DNA of 64,000 bases from Drosophila persimilis (taxonomy: Eukaryota; Arthropoda; Insecta; Diptera; Drosophilidae): positions 3,968,001 to 4,032,000 of the forward strand of contig NW_020825288.1 in assembly GCF_003286085.1 (NCBI RefSeq), read 5' to 3'. Below the pieces are notes generated by a model that searched no databases, had not been told where the DNA came from, and worked only from the letters and a program-made list of their open reading frames with translations. A program made the translations under genes and the position numbers. Shown here piece after piece: positions 21,328 through 32,880 of the stretch (position 1 is the stretch's first letter; every line of letters begins with the position of its first letter).

Positions 21328-22263
21328 TCAGTGCCGCTCACCATTATAATCCATCACGTAGCGACCCCGCACACGTTGCTCGTGAGAATGCCGAATATAG
21401 GCTGAGGCCATTCCCTTGATGCCCAAAAAGGTTATGGCGCCGAGGAAGATGCCCAGGAGTCTGTCGTCTACCTTGGCGTACAAGGTGTTTCCCAGGAACA
21501 CGGAAACGCTGGGCAGACTGAGGGCCACGATGAAGCTGGCAGAGGGTCTGCGGAGTGTCTCGTGGTCAAAGACGGCCAAGTCGGGGTCCTGAAAGTCTAA
21601 ACCCAAGGCCGGACGATCTAGGGGCAGATCATCGAAGTAGCTGTCGTCGAGCGGGGCCCCGGGCAGCAGCTCGCCGCCCTCATCCAGATTGTCTGGCGAC
21701 ACGCGACGTCTGCGGAAGATGCGTAGGAGGCGCAACAAGTATTCGTCCAATTTGAGATTGCGAAGCAGCAGAAGCCCCGCAGGAATCATCGGCAGGGCGA
21801 TCATCAGGAGCGTGGTCTCCTCGTTCAGTAGCGCCAGGCTCTTGCGGTAGCCAATGACCTGTATCACTGTCAGGGCCCCAAAGGTCATGGCCGAGAAGTA
21901 GAGGGTGGCCGAAAGTGTGCCCACCGCCACGCTGGGACACAGTAACCCGTATACGTCGTCGATCCGAAGCAGGAGCGCATCGAATCGGCAGAGCGGCGTG
22001 TCCACGATGAGGTACTCTGTGAGGCACTGGGAGCACGCGATCGGCCGATTCGGATGTAGCAGCTGTGTCTCATCGATCCAGCGATTCAGGCAGCTGCGGT
22101 GCACCCACTTGTTGCTGCCGCGGCAGCGGCACGGATGCAGCCAGTCCAAGCGCTGCGGCGGCTCCTCGTCGCTTTCCAGGCAGATCCAGCACATTCGCTC
22201 CTCCTCGAGCCCCCCATAAAACCGTTGCCTTTGGGTGCGTCGCATTCGCCGCAGTCTAAGCAT
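21328..22263 (-). CDS. MARCH5-like RING-variant (RING-CH) membrane E3 ubiquitin ligase, intronless
   Basis: 311 residues in one exon. Residues 25-80 form a C4HC3 RING-CH domain: Cys25, Cys28, Cys45, Cys47, His55, Cys58, Cys77 and Cys80, with the family signature HPCRCRGSNKWVH. Four hydrophobic segments follow at roughly residues 108-137, 150-167, 249-268 and 272-291. The order and spacing match MARCH5/MITOL (about 280 residues), an outer mitochondrial membrane ligase that controls mitochondrial dynamics. Motifs such as AMTFGALTVIQVIGY and DEYLLRLLR recur in that family. A charged insert (about residues 182-235) between the TM pairs is longer than in the human protein. The absence of introns suggests a retrocopy, with the parental gene elsewhere. 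The ligase is unrelated in function to its homeobox neighbours. The start ATG at 22263 is the first in frame. Which of the fly MARCH5-like genes this is could not be decided. Confidence 0.9.
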   Translation of the reverse strand: MLRLRRMRRTQRQRFYGGLEEERMCWICLESDEEPPQRLDWLHPCRCRGSNKWVHRSCLNRWIDETQLLHPNRPIACSQCLTEYLIVDTPLCRFDALLLRIDDVYGLLCPSVAVGTLSATLYFSAMTFGALTVIQVIGYRKSLALLNEETTLLMIALPMIPAGLLLLRNLKLDEYLLRLLRIFRRRRVSPDNLDEGGELLPGAPLDDSYFDDLPLDRPALGLDFQDPDLAVFDHETLRRPSASFIVALSLPSVSVFLGNTLYAKVDDRLLGIFLGAITFLGIKGMASAYIRHSHEQRVRGRYVMDYNGERH

Positions 22264-23640
22264 TTTCGACGCAATATTTTTTTGTTAAATTTTGTTAAAC
22301 TTGGTTATTTACGATATACAAAATGAAATGTGACTTTCGACTCTCTCCACAGATGTACTCGTGACATTTATCTCGACACCTGTCGATCCTATAATCCTTC
22401 GAATCTGTGCTAAGTCTGCATTAAAAATGTGCACCTAAAAGCCCATTAGGACACCATCCCTCGGCATCGGGAGGGTGCACGGGCGTGCAAACACTCATTC
22501 AAGCGAGCCGTGTTGTTGTTGCCACAAATTAAATATGCTGCGCTAATTCCTCCATCAATTTGCAGCTCATTTCATATGCCAACCCATTTCGCAAGCCATC
22601 ATCGACATTCAACGCACGTGTTCCGGGCCGAAATGCCGGCGGCCAGAGCCGGAGCCGGAGCCAGAGCCAGCCAAGTGTCCAGAGGGGCCAGGCCAGGCCA
22701 GGCGCGGGAGCATGGCTGAAACTAGTTTGCATTCAGCTTGTGCACGTAATTAGAAAATTTCAATGGCTATATGTACCGCCCATAGGCCAACCAGAAGACC
22801 AGTACAGCCGGAGAGCTGGACAGCTCGACAGCTGAAGAGCCGGAGAGCCGAAGAGCAGCGGCTATGCTGGTGAAATGAAAACAAAAACAGAAACGTGCTA
22901 ATTGCAAATTAATTATGCAGGATATTGAATTTGCACTAAACGCAAAAGCGGAAACGGAATTGGCCAGCAAGAATAAGAACACGAACAGGCAAGAGAGAGA
23001 CAGAGACAGAGACAGAGGGAGAGAAAGAGAGAGCGATGGAAAAACTCGCGAAGTAGTGAACGTGATTTGCATGGAGAATGCAATTAGATTTTAGGCAAAT
23101 GAAGTGGATCTAGGTCTGGGTCTGGGTCTGGTGCCTCTAATGGCTGACACGATTAAGCGTGCACAACGGAAACAGCAACAAGGACAACAACAAAGAGAGG
23201 AAGCGGAAGCGGAAACGAAGGCAATGGGCAATGGCTGAAGCAGCTTTTCCGCTGTCACTGCTCCACCAGCAGCAGAACGGCAGAGCGGCAGAACAGCAGA
23301 ACAGCAGCATCAGCGTATAAACAGCTAAAGTGTTAATTGCCATAAATGCTTGTCATTGTAGCGGTAAACGGCAGTAGATATTTGCAACGTCGTCGCCACT
23401 GCGCCAGCGCCCGAACTCAAAAAAGACAACCAACCAACCACCCAGCCCCCCATCCACCCACACCGCACCCACACTGCCACTCCCGCTGTCGCTCCGAGAG
23501 ACACGGAAAGAGCGTTTAGACGGCGACACATTCTCTGAGCAGCACTTGCACTCAAATGAATGAAATGAACTGCTAAATTATGCACGCGATTTAACCCTCA
23601 TTTCGGCAGCCACAATTTAACGCGTAGCTTCACTCCACTC
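22264..23640. other. spacer upstream of MARCH5-like gene
   Basis: No gene supported. GGAGCC/CCAGGCC short repeats (22640-22712), CGGAGAGC-type repeats (22808-22856) and a purine-rich GAGACA tract (22991-23035). The MARCH5-like promoter presumably lies near 22265-22400, but no TATA was found. Confidence 0.5.
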
Positions 23641-23864
23641 CCCGCCACCCTCCTCCTACCCCACACTCACCATTACTCTCTCTCTCTCGATTTCTCTTCT
23701 CACTCACTGCGCAGCGAAGGTCTCTCTGAACACGCCTCTTTCTGTGCAGCCAATGAGAAATTCGAGTCTCACTCAACATTCAGGAATTGCTCTTTGACGT
23801 TTTCAACATGGCCGCCAGAGAGAACGCACTCACTCAACAGAGAGAGAAGGAGAGAGAGATGGCA
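23641..23864. promoter_or_regulatory. candidate Polycomb response element: GAGA tracts plus PHO/YY1 site
   Basis: CT/GAGA runs at 23676-23688, 23721-23727 and 23839-23859 flank CAACATGGCCGCC (23804-23816), an excellent PHO/YY1-type site. A second ATGGC, directly joined to GAGAGA, lies at 23853-23863. Density and arrangement resemble fly PREs; slou would be the likely target. Inference only. Confidence 0.45.
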
Positions 23865-26480
23865 CTCAACAGAAGAGCAAGGGCAAGAGTGGGATACACT
23901 ATATATGCGGGATTCGGGATTTCCCCTGCAGCTTTTTGCTTTTTGGTCCCTTTGCAGACTTTTTGCACCTTTTATTTTGTCATTTGTGTGTAATTTCGAA
24001 AAATGTTGGCGACATTATGACGCCCGTCACAAGTTGGGCTGGGCTGGGCTGGGCTGGGTCGCACGCTTAAGTGTCCTCTAGGGTACTTACTTCGTTAGCA
24101 GAAGTTTCTCTTCTCGGTTCCATCCCCACCCCTCCTCCACCTCCTCGTCTTCGTCCTCTTCTTTGTTGTTGCTGATGCTGCTGCTGGACCCTTCACCCTG
24201 CCGCAGCACTCTGCTCCTTCTGTCGTTGCGGTGGCGGTGGCGAACTACTGTGCTTGTCGTTTTGCGGATATGTCTCTTATTTTCATAACTGTAAATTGCT
24301 TTAGATATTAAGTCTGCTCTACACAGAGCTCTGAGCATGCCTCTGTATGGGTGTTGCTGAGGGTGAGAATTGTATGGGAAGGTCGAGGAGTGGCAGCAGG
24401 GGGTGCGCCGTCCTTGTTGTCCAGCAGGACATTTTTTGGCCAGAACAGGACGATATGCCCGCATGACACTATGTGTAGCGATTAAAATATACACTTTGAA
24501 AGCTGCAGTCATTAGCCATAACAATTGCCTTTTGCCAGCCACCCCACCCCACCAGCACCGCACCGACTTTTCTCTTTTGGCTAAACAATTAAAAGTGTGC
24601 ATCAGATATGCATATGATCACATGCCTTAGATGCATAGATGATACAAGAAATTTAAGATATGAACGTGTGGGATTTTTTATATGGTATGCATGCTAGTTA
24701 GGGATGGTATAGGATATTTTTGGTTCATTTTTGAGTAATTATTGGAATAATATTTACCTACAATTTTAGACATTTTTTTTATAATAATAAAGAGGGTAGC
24801 AGAGTGTAGCAACGTTCCCAGAAATTCAGAAGGGTTGAAAGGATAGAAATAATTTTTTTCTTTTTTCAAGATCACTCAGGATTGTGCCACAATGGTTTTA
24901 GTTTAGGTTATCAGATAACTCATAGAATTAATTTATTCAAAATATTATATTTACATATATATAACATTGCCACACCAGCATGCCAAATCTTGAAAGTTGA
25001 ATCACAAAATAAAGATTTTAATATGCGCAAAATTGAGACATAAATTAAAGTCACATAATTCTCATTAAAAGACCGTAAACGAGGCGCACAGACAACAGGC
25101 CAGACCGCAGACCCCAGACCCCAGAACAGAACAAAGAGCCGTGGATTGGTCCGGCCAGTAATAAAAGTATATGTACTGCCACCAATCTGTTTATATAAAG
25201 ACATTATTTGCCGCCGACTCTTGGCATACAGATCAAAGAGCACATCGTTTTGGCCATAATTTAATAGTTTCGAAATACAGAAATTAAGATCCAAAGCTGC
25301 CTGCTTAGGCAAATCAAATTAAACTAAGCGGAACGCCGAGTGGCCACCGTAATAATCCCAGCACACACACACACACACACACACAAATGCTAATTGGCAG
25401 AGAGTCTTACTAAAATCAGAGGGAGAGAAAGGGAGAGATTTGGAGAGACAGAGACAGTCACAGTGGAAGAGAGGGAGCCACCCAAGGCGGCAGCATTCAT
25501 TGCGGCGCTAAGTGGGCGGCGTTCGGTTTTCCCAACCAAAAAGCCTAAAGGGGAACGGAAGGCTTTTCCTTTTCCTCTTGTCTGCTGTGCTGCTCTGCTC
25601 TGCTCTGTGTTCTGCTCTGTTCTGTGGGTCTGCGCGCGCAATTTAAGATGAAATTTATGCGCAGAGTCGGACGGAAAGGGCATTAAAAATGGAATAAATG
25701 CGCAGCGGCTCAATGTGTTAAACGGCACATGTTATTTAAAACTGTATTTAATGTTTTTATTATTTGGGAATTTCTGCCAGCTTTATATATTTTGGCATAT
25801 TCTGTTTTTGTTTGTTGCGGCTCCGGCCATTTGTCTTCGGTGGAGCGTGGAATATTTTTGGGGCATAAAGAAATTTGTTAATTTCGATATTTGCCTTTGT
25901 GTTGGGGATATTAATGATTATAAATATATTCAGCGGCAAAACAAAATCATAAACCACACAATACCACCATTCGCGAGTGTGTGCGTGTGTGTGTGTGAGT
26001 GTGCTGTACAATACACATGCATGAAATATTTAGCAACGCTCACACGAGCTTAGATTGCATAATGCATATTTTATGAATGTTTTCGAGCATTTCGCCCCTC
26101 GCCCCCCTCTGTACTCCGCTGTACGAGTATGTTTTCGCTTTGTTCTTTCTGTGCCAAGTCAGGTCGGGTCTCACAAAAAGTGTGGAAAATAAAAATAAAG
26201 TGCGCTCGCAAAAAAGGCCAACCAGAGCAGGAAGGGAACGGAACCAAACGAATTTTAAAGGCACTGCGGCAACAAAAGCAGCGCCTGGCACTGGCACGGC
26301 CCCTCCACCAAGGACAAACATCCAGGACATGCTGCAAAAATTGTTCCTCGGTTGCTTTTGCCACTCCAGAGCGAGCCGCGCCGTTGCTGGCATTGTTGCC
26401 AGCCGGACAGGATTTTTTGGATTTGTAGCATTCTCAATGTTTGGCTTGCTGGCTGACTAACTGAGTCCGTCCGCCGTGCA
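23865..26480. other. non-coding DNA
   Basis: No supported gene. Contains the GGGCT array (24036-24058), an AT-rich stretch (24600-25310) with a 130-codon open frame judged accidental, an AC microsatellite (25363-25385) and TCTGC repeats (about 25588-25625). Confidence 0.5.
24036..24058 (+). repeat. GGGCT pentanucleotide array (five GGG runs)
   Basis: Five GGG runs spaced by CT: a perfect two-nt-loop G-quadruplex motif. Confidence 0.85.
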
Positions 26481-26481
26481 C

Positions 26482-26990
26482 CTACACTGTGCGAAAACAA
26501 AGGCCAACAAGAGACAAGAGAACAACAAAGTGTAAAAGTAAGGGACGGATCTGCCATCCTGAGGCTCGAAATGGCTCAACTGATCCTTTACTGCAGTTCA
26601 AAAGTCAAGTCTTCCAAGTCAAGTCAAAGCTAAGTAAAGGATTGACCGATAAATATGATGAAAGAAAGACGCGAAATGGTGAAATACGAATTGCAAGCAC
26701 CAGCCAGAGAACCTATAAGATAAGAGCACTACGAGCCGCATAAATCTGTGCTATATCTACCTTGGGGGAGATACAAATTCTATTACCATTCTTTAGCAAC
26801 AATTGCTGAACCTTCTGGTAGAGTTTAGTGAGTCTGATTCAATGAGAATTAATTGTGAAATAGAGCCAGTATTCCTTAAAATCATATCTTAAGTTGTAAA
26901 TATTCTTCACCCATTGGCAAGCCATTGATTTTGAAGATTTCTTCTCTTGATTTTGACTCATTTTGAGACATTTTTTTTGTCAGTGTACAC
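26482..26990. repeat. possible inverted-end element (weak)
   Basis: Left CTACACTGTGCGAAAACA; right read in reverse is GTACACTGACAAAAAAAA. Only the right half is AT-rich, so the left boundary is doubtful. Confidence 0.25.
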
Positions 26991-29900
26991 CTCTATACCA
27001 GAAAGATGTCTGTGTGTGTGTGAGTTGGCTGATGTCAATCCATCATTTGCCTTAACACCATGATTTGATTTGTTTATTTGACGAGAGCAATATTAAGAGA
27101 AATGGAACACAATTGCCTTTCCTCTACTGCTGCCTGCTCTGATTGCCATGAATAAATAATTTTCAAATCAGACACTGGCCAAATCCCAGCTATAGAAGGT
27201 AATGACAGGCCCCCGAGTGGAATTCAGTTGGAAGAGCCTGGGCCTGCATGCCTGATTACGCAGCCAATTGTGTGGATAGTTTTGATGTCTAATAATAGTT
27301 GCATAAAAGAAGAGGAATTTTGAATCAAAATTAATGTTAAAATTGATTAATATTCGTGCTTGCTTGGTGTAAGGTCTAAGTTAAGTGCACTTTCTTGTCG
27401 CTTGGCACACCTGAGCTTCTTCCGTTGGCCATTGAAGTGACAGTTTATGGGCCAGTTTTTTGGTCTAATAAACCCGAGAACAACAGAGAACTTCCTTTTT
27501 AATAAGCTCATAAAGTAACAGGCACTTAAAACATGTTGTTCACAGCAACCCAGAAAGAGCTGCCAAATAAGCCGTGAACGAGTTCCGTTCCGCCTTTGCC
27601 TGCGACAGTGCCGCACATAAACGTCAGTGCCACATCATCATCAGCGTCGTCCTCAGATGCGACCCAGAGCAACCCCTAGAACCATTGACTTGCCCTGTCT
27701 GTTTATAGAAATTAAATGACTTCAGACAAAAAATATGAAACATAAACTCAAGTCAACACTTCGATATTGAACATCGTTCCGTCCCCCAAAAACCCACAAA
27801 AGCCATACATAAATCCCGGGCCACAGTTGGAGGAGGTCTGTCTCCTCCTCAGGCTTTTTAACACTTTCGTTTGGGACGACAATGCGACGGCGGAGAAGGC
27901 CGAGATGGCTGAGATGGCGGGTTGTTAGCATATTTTTAGTGTGATTTTAAAAATTTAAATTGTCGTAATCGTAAATTAATTTCATGGCACATAAAAATGC
28001 AACATGCCATGCCATGCCGAAACACAGCCGCAGAGACAATGTCTTTTCGGGTCGTGCGGGATTCGGTTCTGCCTCTCGCTGATTTGCCCAAACGATACTT
28101 TGTTTTATAACACAATAGATTCGGAATACGTTTCTCCTCCTTTTTATTGTATTTTGAGTGTGCTCAGTTGGCGACTGCTGCCAGGCAATTGCAATTTCGA
28201 TGAAAGATATAAATATACAAATTTCGGGGCCCGTTTCTGCTGACTAATTTCGAGGAGGCCAAAATTATTTAAATTGAAATTCATGTAATATTTAGAGAAT
28301 GCATTAAAGAGTCATAAAAGCATTATAATCAACAGTATCGAATCGTATCTTAATTAAATGGCAAACATTCATGTTGCCTCGACTGCACACGAGTCGCCTG
28401 CATGCGATATTTGTGTCAACGCCTCATAATCATTATGGCCAGAGAAAACGGCGAAAATGTGTCGCCAAATGAATAAAGTTTTTATAAATACACATCAAGT
28501 GCAATTAGAGGCTGGCTGGGGCAGGAAATGCCAGCATGTGCCATGCGGTAATTGTTTCCTCGATATGACAGCCCGTCAAAGGTGTGAAGATCCTCCTATT
28601 GAACTTGGGGATCTCCCGTCTCCCATCTATTCGGAATCCAAGCTCTCTAGGGCTTATGGTGAGGCACCCAAAACAATATTTATGATAAATTAATGCAGTA
28701 AATGCAACTTGTAAATCTGTCACGCGTCCCAGTAAATCATCCTGCATAAGTAATATGCAGTTTATCCAAGGGAAAACACATACAAAATACGAACACGCGC
28801 AGCCAGCTCCGGCAGCCTCTCCCTCCTCCGAACTCCTCCGCTCACATTTGTCACACTTGAGGAGGGAGGTGGGGCGATACTCCCATAAGTAGCTGTATCT
28901 GTATCTGCATCCACACATTCAACAGATGCCAGAAACCAGCAGCCAGCCAGAGTGGAGGGGGGGAGTGTGAAATTATGTGCTCGGCGGCAAGGAGGCAGGG
29001 CCGCGGCTAATCTATGACAGAAAACATGTAACCGGAGTGCGGGCACCCGAAAATAACCCAACATTTGATTTCTGAGACCTCTTTGTAGCTCTTTGCAGCT
29101 CTATACATTGCAATATTCCCAGAGGATAGTGCCGGGAGGCCCTAAAGGGCTTTTGGGTGGCGACCCCTCGCCCAATTAAAGACACAATCAACGTTTTACA
29201 ATAAATTTAGTTGTACGAATTAATTGTGTTGCGTGGCCGCCATGTGCTTCAGCTCCAATTCGACTCTCAGTCTCATTTCCATTCCCATTTCCATTCCCGA
29301 CTCCTTCAGGGGCGGCACTTTCTTTTTATGAGTGCTCTGCTGCGGCCGTCGAATAAGTGAAGCGTGAACTAATTGAAATTGGTTGCGCTGACATGTTCTA
29401 CAAGATCTGCTTGCAACCGATGGAGAGAGACAGAGACCCGAGGGGAGCTGGGGAGGGGGAGCATGGCTCTGCCCCACTGTTGCCCTTGTCGATCGTCTCC
29501 AGCTCATTAGTGGGCTTCCCGTTGTAGTTATTGTCTAATTTTAATTAATTTATCACATACATAAAATGGCGCAACATTCTGACATTCTCCCCCAACCCCA
29601 CAAATCACTCACACGCCTCGTTGAATGCCCCGATCCGGAGTAGAGCTACCCCTGGGCCAGGGCCACCAGTCCCCCACAGAATTGTCTAGGCATAAATTCC
29701 CACTCCAGATTCTTGGCATTGCTCTCGACAATCAAACCAAATTTATGACAAGTTCTTGTCGCGTCTGGTGTTTTGACATTGTCAAACAGATACGGAAACA
29801 ACCAGAGAACAAGAACAAACAGATACTTCATTTGATTGGATCATTTAAATTCTACGGCAGGTATCACCGGAAATAGTTGTTTGACAACGCTTTATTAGAA

Positions 29901-31379
29901 CTCAAAATACTTAAAAGTAAGAAGTGCAAGAAAATGTAAAATATAAATAAGAAAGCACTGATGGAATAGAAGACTGTTCAAGAGAGTGCTATCAAGAACC
30001 AATGATACGTCACAGATTCCCGCCTGATGGGATTTCGAGATCAGAAATGTATGTATACGAAAATGTCAGTAAATTTGTGTCAATCACATTGGTCTTTCTT
30101 TCTATGACCAGATGTACCAGACCAGAGTTTCCAAATACATCATAAGGGAATGGGTTAGTTGTTGGAAAGGCAGATCTAATGGGTTTTAAAATGGGGTTGG
30201 CTTACTGAACAGATTGTACCTTTGTTATTCATTGAAGAATTTTGTAAATTAACGCCACTTAACAATGTATTCCCAAAAAAATCAAAGACCAAAGTTACCC
30301 AAAGGTAGGTCCTAATATCGTGACCCGCCAAGAGCCACACACAAAGCCTACCCACCAGGAATGGACCGGAACGGAACGGAACGGAACTATCGCTGCGTTC
30401 TTTGCCGACTAAACTGAGCATAAAATTTGCGTGCGGCGCTTTGGGGTCGGCCCCGTCTTTGATCCTGTCAAAGAGGCGAAAATAAATTGCTCAATTATGA
30501 AATATTAACGGCACACGAGGAACCGAGTGAGTCTCAGGCGCAAGTTAATTACTCATTTGTTGATTGTCGACTGTGGTTAATGAAGTATCCAACTAATTAC
30601 ATCTCAAGACGAGCCCGGGCGCTCTCCAAGGAATATTCGTGTTTGTATTGAAAAATGCCGCCTGCGGAAATTGAAAATGCACGCGCTGCCTCCACATAGG
30701 CCTCCAGCATCTTTGGACCGCAAGTATATCGTTATAGATATAGCTTCGCCAGCTGCCGACTTGGGGCTGCTGGATGGTGGCTGGTGGTGGCAGCAATTTA
30801 TTACCTTTCCCTTTGACATCTTGACACAATGTGGCCATCTCTCTCGCTCCCCCTGTCCATATCACCATCTCTATCTTTCTTGCTCGCGTTTCGAGTAGTT
30901 TGCTTGGGGGGCGCTGAGATTACTCGAATTCATCTTTTGACAGTGGAAACTCATCGCACTGGCGACTAATTAGATTATTTGTCAGTTCCCCTGTTGAATG
31001 GCGTTAGTTCTGGGACTTGTACATATATTTTTCTCCCCATTCACTTCTGAAATGTTTCGAATACTTTGTTTCGATTGGTATTTGACAGGGGGACGCAGGC
31101 GTTGAAGGCGACATGCTAATTAGATGTTTAATCATTTGGATTGAACCTTCATTTTGGGTAATTGGATTGCGCGCAAGACATTTGGCTATCTTATTATGGT
31201 TTTATGACAAAGTTCTTCATCTCCAATTATTAGCAACAGGTAAAGGGAGCGATTATCTACTCTGAATTTTCAGAAAATATATTTTTTTTTGGTATGAACT
31301 AAAATGGAGTTGACAAATTCATAAACAATTTTTTAAACAACAAATTTAAATTTAACAAGTTAACGATTTTCAAAATGAT
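26991..31379. other. non-coding DNA
   Basis: No supported gene. Contains a CGGAA pentanucleotide repeat (30367-30388) and scattered GAGA and TAATTA motifs. Nothing else recognised. Confidence 0.5.
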
Positions 31380-31680
31380 CTGAGTGCCGCCATCCAGCGT
31401 TGGTGACATACAAATGGATTTCGTTCGCCGTCTGTCGTTGGTGTATGCCAGGCCAAGACTGCCATCTATCACTCAAGCTTAGATACTCACAGTGCAGCAT
31501 TTCATAGCATACTTTTGGAAGGAATTTGGTGGGCATACCTCATAACTCCCAACAGATGGCGCTGACAGGTCATGTAAAACTCACGTAGAACTCCAATCAT
31601 GTAAAAATCTGTCTCAAAATCCAAATCGTTTGGGACAAAACAAATATTTTTTTTCAAAAACCTGCCGTCACTGCCGTTTC
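31380..31680. promoter_or_regulatory. possible insulator segment with dCTCF-like site
   Basis: ACAGATGGCGCTGACAGG (31552-31569) matches the fly CTCF core AGATGGCGC. Two further ATGGC-containing words lie nearby on the minus strand (near 31387-31400 and 31458-31471). Insulator role inferred. Confidence 0.3.
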
Positions 31681-32210
31681 TTATAGTAGCGTTCTATCAA
31701 GTTTGTCCAAAAACTCAATGTACATATATTTTCGACTATTCCACCAACAGCTTCTATCAGCGAGTGTTTGAACAGTTACTTCGAATTGCACTGTCCGTAC
31801 TGAAATTGCTGCGGGCATACGAAATTTACAGTCAAACGAAAGGAAATTCCAGTTTAAGTTTTTCACCAGGCGCACAGCGCCGCATAGCACGGGGGCCACA
31901 TTCCTGAGCTAGCAGCCAAAAAGCGAAAGTATTTGCATGTGTTGGTGTGCGAGTGTGTTTGTGTGAGGGGTGTGTTCGCTTGACATTGTCACAGTTTGCT
32001 TCAGGGGTGGGTTTTGTGCTATTGCGCTGGTACCCAGTGCTATCAGAGTGCATGGAAATATTGAATTTGTGCACAATTTGAAAACAAAGTTACTTTCCGA
32101 TTGGAAATACGACAAAACTAAAAAATCGTTTTTATTTCATAATTTTTGTATAATAAAAATTAAATTCCTGCCAAACCCCTATTAATATAATCTTTTATCA
32201 GACTCCTATC
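31681..32210. other. non-coding DNA with a short unassigned open frame
   Basis: A minus-strand frame ending at 31681 could encode the peptide MPAAISVRTVQFEVTVQTL and about 25 more residues ending LDKLDRTLL. It is preceded by a pyrimidine-rich GCTGCTAG that could be an acceptor. I do not recognise it, and it is within chance length. Confidence 0.25.
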
Positions 32211-32880
32211 AGTGTGTACCGGGTATCAAATTGCCGAGGCACGCGACGGAGTATCTCTCAACTCGTGACACATCGACTACGCCCAAGTGGGTGGGCCACA
32301 CCAAACCACTGCGCCATACAGAGCGTTTCAATTAGCGAGTGCGGGCACTGGGTGGGTCCAAAACGGTGCCGAACGGTACCGACTGGTTCTTTGTGATTTT
32401 TGCCAAGAACCCGGGCAAGCACCGATGCAGCAGCAGCACAAGCAGCAGCAGCAGCCACTACAGCAGCAGCACATTAAAAGAGACAGATACGGACACGTGT
32501 CCATCAGCGGTTTTAACCCTTCTTAAGGTAACGCCCAAGGATGACCAGGCGAACAGGATTGTCAGCAGGCAGCCCGTGCCAGATTCGCTCCCACTGCGCA
32601 TGTCACGGATTGCGGGCGGTCCACTCCGCAAACTAGGGCGTATCTACGGGGCGGAGTATAACCGTACTGTGGCACGGCCGATTGCCTGCTGCCCGCCCAC
32701 CAGCTGGGCCGGGTTTGACGTTACCACTGACGTTGCTGGGCCTGCGTCGAGGCCATTACATAACGCTAACAGGCGAGAGCAGTGCGGATGTCACACCCAA
32801 AACCGGTTAACATTTACGTCGTAACTAGGAGCAACCTTAGTCCACCAGGCGCCCAGAACAACCGGAGCCAAGGGCGCATT
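32211..32880 (+). other. GC-rich island, possible promoter/first exon of an unannotated transcript
   Basis: Base composition rises sharply compared with both flanks at an initiator-like TATCAGTGTG, with a weak TATA-like TAATATAA about 25 nt upstream. Open frames inside include a Gln-rich one from ATG at about 32424 and one starting MSRIAGGPLRKLGRIYG at about 32597. Neither is recognised. Confidence 0.25.

Noticed and set aside
24920..25312. 130-codon minus-strand ORF in AT-rich DNA
   Set aside because: Longer than expected there, but no recognised domain, no splice or promoter context, and a low-complexity hydrophobic end. Treated as accidental; a conservation test would decide.
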